From Clostridiales bacterium (GTDB lineage Bacteria; Bacillota; Clostridia; Lachnospirales; Lachnospiraceae): DNA of 5,108 nt. Where the stretch lies: positions 1 through 5,108 of the forward strand of contig JAJQBM010000139.1 of the NCBI GenBank assembly GCA_021203285.1, written 5' to 3'. Below are positions 1 to 5,108 of the stretch, one piece after another. The number at the start of each line of letters is the position of its first letter. Positions within the stretch are counted from its first letter, which is position 1. The notes beneath the pieces were generated by a model. That model searched no databases, was not told where the DNA came from, and worked only from the letters and a program-made list of their open reading frames with translations. A program made the translations under genes and the position numbers.

Positions 1-24
1 AAAAATTCAAACCGCGAATGAATG

Positions 25-54
25 TTGACGAATACGCACATAGTAGAGTATAAT
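25..54 (+). promoter_or_regulatory. Sigma-A (sigma-70 type) promoter of the 6S RNA gene
   Basis: A -35 box TTGACG (25-30, 5 of 6 consensus) and a perfect -10 box TATAAT (49-54) are separated by 18 bp. This predicts a start at about 61-62, which is where the 5' strand of the 6S RNA hairpin begins. A near-consensus promoter fits a highly transcribed stable RNA. It is the best match to a housekeeping promoter in the window, together with the one before pheS. Confidence 0.88.
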
Positions 55-61
55 CACATTG

Positions 62-250
62 ACAGTATTTCCTGGGATGTTCGACAGCCTTGCTATTTTG
101 AACCTACATTTACGTTCATGGGACTCCTACATTGTATGTCGGATGTCAGGCCGCCTCGTATCAGTGGAAGGCAGAAGATATATTGCGGACACCCACCTGG
201 CACTTTTGCTGGGCGTCAAAATTGCGGGTACGGCATCCTGGGAGTTACAA
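62..250 (+). ncRNA. ssrS: 6S RNA (SsrS), regulator of housekeeping RNA polymerase
   Basis: 6S RNA mimics an open promoter, binds sigma-A/sigma-70 RNA polymerase holoenzyme and lowers its use of many promoters in stationary phase; the polymerase can use it as template for short pRNAs. The sequence folds as expected. The closing stem pairs 69-79 with 234-244, including CCTGGGATG (71-79) with CATCCTGGG (234-242). A second stem pairs 89-101 with 216-228, with one U/U mismatch. A central bubble follows, with 102-118 on the 5' side and, on the 3' side, a hairpin of CCTGGCA (196-202), loop CTTT and TGCTGGG (207-213). An upper stem starts at TGGG (119-122) with CCCA (192-195), and there is a short apical stem 153-156/169-172. 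The terminal blocks CTGGGATGTTCG and GGCATCCTGGGAG closely resemble the E. coli 6S ends, recalled from memory. Length is about 190 nt, against 184 in E. coli. Exact mature ends are inferred. Overlapping open frames here are short, lack ribosome binding sites and are taken as spurious. Confidence 0.92.
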
Positions 251-320
251 AAGATAAAGATCAAGATACCTGCGATAAAGTCATAGAGAGACAAAAGAGG
301 AATCTTACGATACGAAAGAG
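251..320 (+). other. Purine-rich 3' tail between 6S RNA and its terminator
   Basis: About 70 bases, rich in A and G, lie between the closing stem of the 6S RNA and the terminator hairpin. I see no strong hairpin, no convincing promoter for the downstream gene and no ribosome binding site with an open frame. It is probably a 3' precursor segment removed from the primary 6S transcript; that is inference. Confidence 0.45.
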
Positions 321-348
321 AAAAGAAGCTGCTTTGGCGGCTTCTTTT
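321..348 (+). terminator. Intrinsic terminator of the 6S RNA transcript
   Basis: AAAAGAAGCTGC (321-332) pairs with GCGGCTTCTTTT (337-348) around the loop TTTG (333-336). The 12-bp stem has one U-G wobble. The GC part is flanked by A4 on the left and T4 on the right, so it could end transcripts from either direction. It lies 66 bases before the start of the SpoIID-like gene, so that gene is read either by read-through or from a weak promoter I could not identify. Confidence 0.75.
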
Positions 349-400
349 CCTGTGTCGATGCGAAGAAAAAAACAGCAGTCGGTGTGACGGCTGCGCGGGC

Positions 401-407
401 AGGGTGG
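401..407 (+). promoter_or_regulatory. Ribosome binding site that decides the start of the SpoIID-like gene
   Basis: AGGGTGG lies 6 bases before ATG 414. The in-frame GTG at 384 extends the frame by 10 codons but has no Shine-Dalgarno sequence before it, so ATG 414 is preferred. Confidence 0.6.
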
Positions 408-413
408 ACAGGT

Positions 414-2363
414 ATGGGAAGAGAGAAACGAAGAAAGAAATTGCGAATCCGGATACTTATGCTGTTTGCGGTGTGTCTCGCGTTGTGTCTGGAAATCAGC
501 TATCTGAGGGGAACCATCACGGCAAAAAACGAGAGTGTGGATGCAGCACAGGACCGTGTCCGGACTGCAGAGCTTGCCGGCTATCTGCAGATTCCCCCGT
601 TCTCGCCGGAAGAGACCAGAGCATGGATTCTGCCGGAGATGGGAACCTATCTGACGGGAGGCGATGTCGATTTTCTCCTGGAATTTCTGGATGTCGGCTC
701 TTTTCAGACGATCATTCATGAAAATGCGGCATTGGATGAGGCGGAGGAGCTCAGCCGACCGCAGTGGTGTACAATATATGAAGAGCTGACAGAATATCTT
801 GGACTGAGTGATCAAATTCAGGTAGTGACAATCCGGTATCTGGGGATGCTGGACGAATCCCGCCTGATCGCCGACAACGGCAACTACGACTGTGATCCGG
901 AGAGCATCGACTTTCAGTATGGAGAGACCTATGAGGTATACATATGCGGAAATCTTCTCCTCGGCCTGTACGCGGATCCCGGAGACAGTGGTGCGGCAGA
1001 CGGCGCGGGCACAGAGACACTGGAAAGCGATTCCGAAGGGCAGACGCTCGTTGCGATTGATATTCCGGAGACGGTGCGCGTTCTGCTGACGCAGGATAAT
1101 CACGCATCCGTTTATCGGGACAATGTATCTGTAAAAGGGACGGTTCCGATCCGGATTACTGACGGCAGTGTACATACCTGTGATGTGACGGCGGACAGTC
1201 CGGCAGACTGTGCGGCGCTGATGGAGGAATGGGAGGTCGATGAGCTGACGGTGGAGGCAGACAGCGGCGGGAAGATCTGTATCACGGATGCGGCGGGCAA
1301 TGCGGCATCTTCATGGTATGGCGGCTCGTTCTTCCTGTACAGGGATGAAAACGGGATCCGGATTGTAAATGAGGTGGATCTGGAGACTTACCTCTGCGGC
1401 GTGGTGCCGGGGGAGATGCCGGAGCGCTTTGAGACGGAGGCATTGAAGGCGCAGGCAATCTGTGCCCGGACCTACGCGTGCTATCTGGTCGCGCAGGGCG
1501 GCTATGCGGCGTATTCTGCCGATCTGGTTGACACGACGGAATGTCAGGTCTATCTGCCGTCGGAGGAGAATGAGAAAGCGGCACAGGCGGTTGCCGATAC
1601 GGCCGGAATGGTGCTGGGATACGAAGGATATCTGGCGGAGATTTATTATTTTTCCACCTCCTGCGGGTATACATCCGGAATGGAAGTGTGGCAGAAGGAG
1701 GAACTCGCGTATCTGCCCGGAGTTTCTCTTTTAACGGAAGGCGTAGACGAAGATTCAGAAGAGGTGGTACAGGAAGAAAGCAGCGGAATCTCAGAGTCAG
1801 ATTTTGACGCCTTCCTCCGAAACCGGGAAGTTGCGGCATATGATTCGGAGAGCCGGTATTTCCGCTGGGAAGCGGCGCTGGATCTGAGATCGAATCAGGA
1901 AGCCGCAAGGCAGGCTGTCGCGGAGGAGCTCGCCGAAAATCCCGACCGAATCCGTGTGAGTGACTTGGCTGGAGCGGCCCTCGCCTCCGCCGCAGATCTG
2001 GGAGAATACACCGGTATCTCCATAGCGGAGAGGAATGATTCGGGAATCGTGACGGATCTTCAGATACAGTTTGCAAACGGGGTGGTTGATCTGTATAACG
2101 AGAATTCGATTCGCTCCATCCTCGGTATCGCGATGACAAAGCTGACGGATCAAAACGGTGACACGGTATACACTTCGAATATGCTTCCCAGCGCGGCGAT
2201 TTCCATCGATGTGTCAGAAGACGGCACATGCACAGTCTATGGCGGAGGGCTGGGACACGGGATCGGCATGAGCCAGTACGGGGCAAACGGAATGGCACAG
2301 GCGGGAAAAAGCTGTGAGGAGATTCTGACAGCTTTCTTTCCGGGAACAGAAGTTACAAGATAG
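414..2363 (+). CDS. SpoIID/LytB-domain protein, membrane-anchored predicted peptidoglycan lytic transglycosylase
   Basis: The 649-residue protein has a basic N-terminus (GREKRRKK) and one hydrophobic segment at about residues 12-31, so it is probably an N-terminally anchored extracytoplasmic protein. Residues of about 40-290 form an acidic region I cannot assign to a family. The C-terminal half, about 300-649, is a SpoIID/LytB domain. Its hallmarks are YLCGVVPGEMP with Glu334 at the position of the family's catalytic glutamate, followed by EALKAQAICARTYA; cysteines 377 (TTECQVY) and 417 (FSTSCGYT); FRW ending at Trp485; and GHGIGMSQYGANG (614-626) followed by ILTAFFPGT. Known SpoIID enzymes cleave glycan strands stripped of stem peptides during spore engulfment, while LytB-type relatives act with amidases in vegetative cells. 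With about 260 extra N-terminal residues this is larger than classical SpoIID (about 340 residues), and no sporulation gene adjoins it, so it is not called spoIID itself. ATG 414 was chosen for its ribosome binding site; a GTG start at 384 is the alternative. The yihY-like gene follows after 5-17 bases with no terminator between, suggesting an operon. Confidence 0.88.
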   Translation: MGREKRRKKLRIRILMLFAVCLALCLEISYLRGTITAKNESVDAAQDRVRTAELAGYLQIPPFSPEETRAWILPEMGTYLTGGDVDFLLEFLDVGSFQTIIHENAALDEAEELSRPQWCTIYEELTEYLGLSDQIQVVTIRYLGMLDESRLIADNGNYDCDPESIDFQYGETYEVYICGNLLLGLYADPGDSGAADGAGTETLESDSEGQTLVAIDIPETVRVLLTQDNHASVYRDNVSVKGTVPIRITDGSVHTCDVTADSPADCAALMEEWEVDELTVEADSGGKICITDAAGNAASSWYGGSFFLYRDENGIRIVNEVDLETYLCGVVPGEMPERFETEALKAQAICARTYACYLVAQGGYAAYSADLVDTTECQVYLPSEENEKAAQAVADTAGMVLGYEGYLAEIYYFSTSCGYTSGMEVWQKEELAYLPGVSLLTEGVDEDSEEVVQEESSGISESDFDAFLRNREVAAYDSESRYFRWEAALDLRSNQEAARQAVAEELAENPDRIRVSDLAGAALASAADLGEYTGISIAERNDSGIVTDLQIQFANGVVDLYNENSIRSILGIAMTKLTDQNGDTVYTSNMLPSAAISIDVSEDGTCTVYGGGLGHGIGMSQYGANGMAQAGKSCEEILTAFFPGTEVTR

Positions 2364-2370
2364 AAAAAAT

Positions 2371-2376
2371 GAGGAG
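2371..2376 (+). promoter_or_regulatory. Ribosome binding site of the yihY-like gene
   Basis: GAGGAG lies 4 bases before ATG 2381. It overlaps the alternative ATG at 2369, which itself has only an A-rich stretch before it. The short spacing leaves the start somewhat uncertain, but ATG 2381 is preferred. Confidence 0.5.
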
Positions 2377-2380
2377 AAAA

Positions 2381-3225
2381 ATGCGGCAGGTTGTTTCACA
2401 TATTCTGAGAAAAATCAGGGAGGACGATATCGGCGCCTATGCGGGGCAGACGGCGCTGTTTCTGATTATGTCCGCGATTCCGTTTTTGCTGGTGCTGGTT
2501 TCCCTGATCCGCTATACACCGGTCACGGAATCCCTGATTCTGACCCTGATCGAAATGATCAGTCCCGGTTACATGTCATCCTCCGTGATCTCGATTGTGG
2601 ATGAGGTATATCACAATACCGGCGGCATTCTGGTGATTTCTCTGGTGTTTGCAGTTTATTCCGCGGCGAAGACGATACAGAGTCTGCGGTATGCCCTGAA
2701 TAAAGTCTATGAGATCGAGGAGACCAGAAACTGGTTTGTCCTCCGGCTGCGGGCGATGTTTGAGACCTTTGCGCTGATCATCGCGATTTTCCTCTTGATG
2801 GTTTTGCTGATGTTCGGGCGGGGGATTCAGGCGATGCTCGCGGAGTATGCGCCGATTGCAGGGATTGTGACCGAAGTGATTTTAAAGCTGCGTCTGCTGA
2901 TTCTGTTTTTTTTGTGCTGACGGGAATCTTCGTCACAATCTACAAGGCAATCCCAAACCGGGAAGCGACGTTTCGCAGTCAGCTTGCGGGTGCGGTCGGC
3001 TGCGCCGCGGCATGGTATGTTTTCACCTTCGGGGTTTCCCTTTATATCAATTATTTTAACGGATTTTCGCTTTACGGGAGTCTGACCTCCATCGTGCTGA
3101 TTATGTTCTGGCTGTACTTTGCTATGTATATTTTTCTGGTCTGCGGCGCGGTCAATTCTTCTCTGAAACTGATTTCTGACGAACTGAAGCAGAATTTTAA
3201 AGAGAAAAAGAAGAAAAAACCTTGA
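2381..3225 (+). pseudogene. YihY/virulence factor BrkB family (UPF0761) inner-membrane protein, frame broken at a T8 tract
   Basis: Two overlapping frames together make one family-like protein. The first runs from ATG 2381 (or 2369) to a TGA at 2918-2920. The second is open around 2914 and ends at TGA 3223-3225. Joining them by a one-base back-step in the T8 run at 2906-2913 gives about 281 residues, a usual length for the family. N-terminal part: GAYAGQTALFLIMSAIPFL, then VISLVFAVYSAAKTIQSL and YALNKVYEIEETRNWF, matching the family's early helices and the conserved Asn/Arg loop. C-terminal part: YKAIPNRE, a Gly/Ala-rich helix, YINYFNGFSLYGSL, FWLYFAMYIFLVCGA. About six membrane helices are expected. 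The biochemical role is not settled; the old RNase BN label belongs to another protein. The break may be an assembly or sequencing indel, a true mutation, phase variation or programmed slippage. Both halves keep clean family sequence with no further stops, so the defect is recent or not real. It is probably co-transcribed with the SpoIID-like gene. Confidence 0.85.
2906..2913 (+). repeat. Homopolymer T8 tract at the frame break
   Basis: Eight T follow CTG and precede GTG. In the upstream frame the bases 2908-2914 read T TTT TTG, which fits the X XXY YYZ pattern of -1 slippery sites, and a zero-frame TGA comes just after at 2918. One extra T would restore a single open frame. I did not find a clear stimulatory hairpin downstream. 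Confidence 0.8.
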
Positions 3226-3250
3226 TGTTAAAAAAAAGCCGTGCTACAAT
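3222..3250 (+). promoter_or_regulatory. Sigma-A promoter for the pheST leader and operon
   Basis: TTGATG (3222-3227) and TACAAT (3245-3250) are separated by 17 bp, giving a predicted start near 3257. The -35 box contains the TGA stop codon of the yihY-like gene (3223-3225), and the spacer carries an A8 run. The terminator about 30 bases beyond the predicted start supports real transcription from here. Confidence 0.8.
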
Positions 3251-3256
3251 AGATGG

Positions 3257-3315
3257 CAGTTTGAGCGTGCCTTCGGGACTGCTTGCTCCGTCCCTGTTGT
3301 GGATGGGGTTTTTTT
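3257..3315 (+). promoter_or_regulatory. Short pheST leader RNA, probable transcription attenuator of unidentified class
   Basis: Between the promoter and the terminator lie only about 60 transcribed bases. A first hairpin can form around a TTCG tetraloop (3272-3275), with 3262-3267 pairing 3280-3285 and CC/GG closing the loop. Alternatively GAGC (3263-3266) can pair GCTC (3285-3288), which would take up bases of the terminator's 5' arm (3286-3293), so the structures may compete. pheST in Firmicutes is often under tRNA-Phe T-box control, but the leader is far shorter than a T-box and lacks the AGGGTGGNACCGCG signature. No leader peptide rich in Phe codons is visible. The ligand or signal is unknown; regulation itself is inference. 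Confidence 0.5.
3286..3315 (+). terminator. Intrinsic terminator upstream of pheS
   Basis: CTCCGTCC (3286-3293) pairs with GGATGGGG (3301-3308) around a 7-base loop. The 8-bp stem includes two wobbles and is followed directly by seven T (3309-3315). It sits 58 bases before the pheS start, so pheST expression from the promoter at 3222-3250 requires read-through. It can also end the transcript of the spoIID-like and yihY-like genes. Confidence 0.85.
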
Positions 3316-3372
3316 ATGTTCCAAACTGAGCCAAAACCGCTCACCGCCTGAGAAAACGAGAGGAGAATCAAG

Positions 3373-4392
3373 ATGAAAGAGAAGTTAAGACAGATCAGGG
3401 AGCAGGCGCTTGCCGATATTGCCGCTTCAGAGGGTCTGGCCAAGCTGAACGAGGTTCGGGTTGCCGTCCTCGGGAAAAAGGGTGATCTGACCGCTGTGCT
3501 TAAGGGTATGAAAAATGTCAGTCCCGAGGAGCGCCCGCTGGTGGGACAGATGGTCAATGAGACCCGTGCCGCCATTGAGGCTGCGCTGGAGGAGAAGAAA
3601 CAGCAGATGGAGGCGTTTCTTCTGGAGAAAAAGCTGAAGGAAGAGAACATCGACGTAACCCTTCCGGCACAGAAAAACAGGGTCGGCCACAGCCATCCGA
3701 ATACGATCGTGCTGGATGAGCTGGAGCGCATTTTTGTCGGCATGGGCTATGAGGTGGTGGAAGGCCCGGAGGTCGAGTATGACTACTATAATTTTGAGAC
3801 GCTGAACATTCCGGCGAATCATCCCGCAAAGGATGAGCAGGATACCTTCTATGTCGGGAATGATATTCTTCTGCGGACCCAGACTTCCTCCGTCCAGATC
3901 CGGATCATGGAGGAGGGCAGGCTGCCGATCCGCATGATCGCACCGGGGCGTGTGTTCCGCGCGGACGAGGTGGATGCCACCCATTCCCCGACCTTCCATC
4001 AGGTGGAGGGCCTTGTCGTGGATAAAAACATCACATTCGCCGATCTGAAGGGGACGCTGGAGGCGTTTGCGCATGAGTTTTTCGGACCGGACACGAAAGT
4101 AAAGTTCCGCCCGCACCATTTCCCCTTTACGGAGCCCAGCGCTGAGCTGGATGTCTCCTGCTTCAAATGCGGCGGGAAGGGCTGCCGTTTCTGCAAGGGA
4201 GAGGGGTGGATTGAGATCCTTGGCTGCGGTATGGTGCATCCGCATGTGCTCGAGATGAGCCATATCGATCCGAAGGAGTATACGGGATTTGCCTTCGGTG
4301 TCGGCCTTGAGCGGATCACACTTTTAAAATACGAGATCGACGACATGAGACTGCTTTATGAGAACGACGACCGGTTCCTGCGTCAGTTTTAG
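3373..4392 (+). CDS. pheS: Phenylalanine--tRNA ligase alpha subunit
   Basis: The catalytic subunit of the cytoplasmic (alpha-beta)2 class II synthetase activates phenylalanine with ATP and charges tRNA-Phe. The 339 residues match the usual bacterial length. Residues of about 1-95 form the charged, coiled-coil-like arm that contacts tRNA. The class II core follows: motif 1 from GHSHPN (His108) through [22 protein letters not shown]; motif 2 with [20 protein letters not shown] (from Arg193); [12 protein letters not shown]; and motif 3 in [11 protein letters not shown] (305-315). Ala307 corresponds to the alanine of the Phe pocket known from E. coli PheS (Ala294). Cysteines 263, 266, 271 and 274 form a CX2CX4CX2C knuckle that may bind zinc; E. 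coli PheS lacks it, but I recall similar inserts in Firmicutes. The start is fixed by AGGAG (3361-3365), 7 bases before ATG. pheT follows after 12 bases. Confidence 0.98.
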   Translation: MKEKLRQIREQALADIAASEGLAKLNEVRVAVLGKKGDLTAVLKGMKNVSPEERPLVGQMVNETRAAIEAALEEKKQQMEAFLLEKKLKEENIDVTLPAQKNRVGHSHPNTIVLDELERIFVGMGYEVVEGPEVEYDYYNFETLNIPANHPAKDEQDTFYVGNDILLRTQTSSVQIRIMEEGRLPIRMIAPGRVFRADEVDATHSPTFHQVEGLVVDKNITFADLKGTLEAFAHEFFGPDTKVKFRPHHFPFTEPSAELDVSCFKCGGKGCRFCKGEGWIEILGCGMVHPHVLEMSHIDPKEYTGFAFGVGLERITLLKYEIDDMRLLYENDDRFLRQF

Positions 4393-4396
4393 GAGG
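4391..4396 (+). promoter_or_regulatory. Ribosome binding site of pheT overlapping the pheS stop
   Basis: A perfect AGGAGG lies 8 bases before ATG 4405 and shares its first two bases with the pheS TAG stop (4390-4392). This favours efficient, possibly coupled, translation of the two subunits needed in equal amounts. Confidence 0.85.
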
Positions 4397-4404
4397 AGAA
4401 TAGA

Positions 4405-5108
4405 ATGGTTACATCTTTAAAATGGATAAAGGCCTATGTGCCGGATTTGAATGTTGGCCCTCAGGAGTACATGGATGAGATGACGCTCTCCGGCTCAAAG
4501 GGCGAGGGATTTGTGAGACTGGATGAGCATCTGGACAAGATCGTGATCGGCCATGTCCTGTCGGTGGATCCGCATCCGAACGCGGATAAGCTGGTCATCT
4601 GTCAGGTGGATGTCGGGACGAAGACCGTGCAGATCGTCACCGGCGCGCCCAATGTATTCAAGGGCGCGAAGGTCATCGTCGTTCTGGACGGCGGGAGAGT
4701 GGCGGCCACGCACTCGGACGGAAAGTCCACGCCGGACGGGATTCAGATCAAGGCCGGAAAGCTTCGCGGCGTGGATTCCTACGGTATGATGTGCTCCATC
4801 GAGGAGCTCGGCTCCACCACGGACATGTACCCGGATGCGGCAGAGGACGGACTTTATATTTTGCCGGAGGATGCCCCCGTGGGTGAGGATGCGGTGGCGT
4901 ACCTCGGTCTGGATGATGCGGTGATCGAGTATGAGATCACATCAAACCGCGTAGACTGTTTTTCTGTCCTCGGCATTGCCAGAGAGGCGGCAGCTACCTT
5001 CGGGAAAGAGTTTGTGCCGCCCGTCGTCACGGAAACCGGAAATGATGAGGATGTCAATGACTATATCAAGGTGACCGTGGAGGATTCGGATCTTTGTTCC
5101 CGTTACAC
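4405..5108 (+). CDS. pheT: Phenylalanine--tRNA ligase beta subunit (N-terminal part, cut by window end)
   Basis: The frame is open from ATG 4405 to the end of the window, giving 234 codons of a protein that is usually about 800 residues. It begins MVTSLKWIKAYVPDL, the usual PheT start. Residues of about 42-155 are the EMAP-II-like tRNA-binding OB fold, seen in VIGHVLSVDPHPNADKL, VTGAPNV and KLRGVDSYGMMCSIEELG. The next segment, EITSNRVDCFSVLGIAREAA, marks the start of the B3/B4 region that in complete PheT carries the editing site against mischarged Tyr-tRNA-Phe. The beta subunit supplies tRNA binding and proofreading to the PheS catalytic core. It is in an operon with pheS. The missing C-terminus is due to the window edge, and nothing in the visible part suggests damage. 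Confidence 0.97.
   Translation, partial: MVTSLKWIKAYVPDLNVGPQEYMDEMTLSGSKGEGFVRLDEHLDKIVIGHVLSVDPHPNADKLVICQVDVGTKTVQIVTGAPNVFKGAKVIVVLDGGRVAATHSDGKSTPDGIQIKAGKLRGVDSYGMMCSIEELGSTTDMYPDAAEDGLYILPEDAPVGEDAVAYLGLDDAVIEYEITSNRVDCFSVLGIAREAAATFGKEFVPPVVTETGNDEDVNDYIKVTVEDSDLCSRY

Noticed and set aside
222..250. Possible promoter for the SpoIID-like gene (TTGCGG, 17 bp, TTACAA)
   Set aside because: The -10 match is poor and the site lies inside the 6S RNA 3' strand, upstream of a terminator.
384..386. GTG at 384 as the start of the SpoIID-like protein
   Set aside because: There is no Shine-Dalgarno sequence before it, whereas ATG 414 has AGGGTGG at good spacing and gives a conventional basic N-terminus plus membrane anchor.
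22..387. Open frame of 121 codons on the + strand and a 75-codon frame at 59-286
   Set aside because: Both lie across the 6S RNA promoter, body and tail, have no Shine-Dalgarno sequence, and their translations look like random sequence with many Cys, Arg and His. The RNA structure explains the region better.
261..1175. 304-codon open frame on the - strand
   Set aside because: It runs antisense through the start of the SpoIID-like gene and the terminator; the product has no recognisable domain and its length is a by-product of GC-rich codon use on the other strand.
1282..2298. 338-codon open frame on the - strand
   Set aside because: It is antisense to the conserved SpoIID domain, and the translation is extremely rich in Pro, Arg and Ser, typical of a shadow frame.
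3253..3264. ATG at 3253 as a leader peptide start in the pheST leader
   Set aside because: It encodes only three residues before a stop and lies at or before the predicted transcription start.
3316..3351. 11-codon frame between the leader terminator and pheS, considered as a leader peptide
   Set aside because: It starts at the end of the terminator T run, has no ribosome binding site, and contains only one Phe codon, so it does not resemble a Phe-sensing leader peptide.
3226..3372. T-box riboswitch controlling pheST
   Set aside because: The T-box consensus is absent and only about 60 bases separate the predicted start from the end of the terminator, too short for a T-box with its specifier loop.
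3427..4263. 278-codon open frame on the - strand
   Set aside because: It is fully antisense to pheS, which has clear synthetase motifs throughout; no domain is seen in the antisense product.

Overview
The window looks like chromosomal DNA from a Gram-positive anaerobe of the class Clostridia, most likely a Lachnospiraceae-type gut bacterium. This is inferred from strong AGGAGG-type ribosome binding sites, sigma-A-like promoters, U-rich intrinsic terminators, moderately GC-rich coding DNA and the flavour of the proteins (PheS with a four-cysteine knuckle, a SpoIID/LytB-domain protein, a YihY/BrkB membrane protein). All genes read on the + strand, and no mobile element, CRISPR array, tRNA or rRNA was found.

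Layout. (1) Positions 25-348 hold a non-coding RNA unit. A near-consensus promoter (TTGACG, 18 bp, TATAAT) drives an RNA of about 190 nt that folds as one long hairpin with a large central bubble and carries the terminal sequences of 6S RNA (ssrS). A purine-rich tail of about 70 nt and an intrinsic terminator follow. (2) Positions 414-2363 encode a membrane-anchored SpoIID/LytB-domain protein, a predicted cell-wall lytic transglycosylase. (3) Positions 2381-3225 encode a YihY/BrkB-family (UPF0761) membrane protein whose frame is broken by one base at a run of eight T. It is closely coupled to the SpoIID-like gene and probably co-transcribed with it. (4) Positions 3222-3315 hold a second promoter, whose -35 box contains the yihY stop codon, then a short leader and a strong intrinsic terminator ahead of pheS. 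This looks like an attenuator, but no T-box consensus is visible. (5) Positions 3373-4392 are pheS (alpha subunit) and 4405-5108 are the first 234 codons of pheT (beta subunit, cut by the window end). Together they form the (alpha-beta)2 phenylalanyl-tRNA synthetase.

How the parts relate. 6S RNA is a global regulator of the housekeeping RNA polymerase. The SpoIID-like and YihY-like proteins both act at the cell envelope, and pheST is translation housekeeping. The terminator before pheS can also end the spoIID-like/yihY transcript, so it separates two operons while possibly controlling the second. I see no evidence for a wholly new multi-gene system. The items most worth a second look are the T8 frameshift in the yihY-like gene, the pheST leader without a T-box, and the 6S RNA locus with its long 3' tail.
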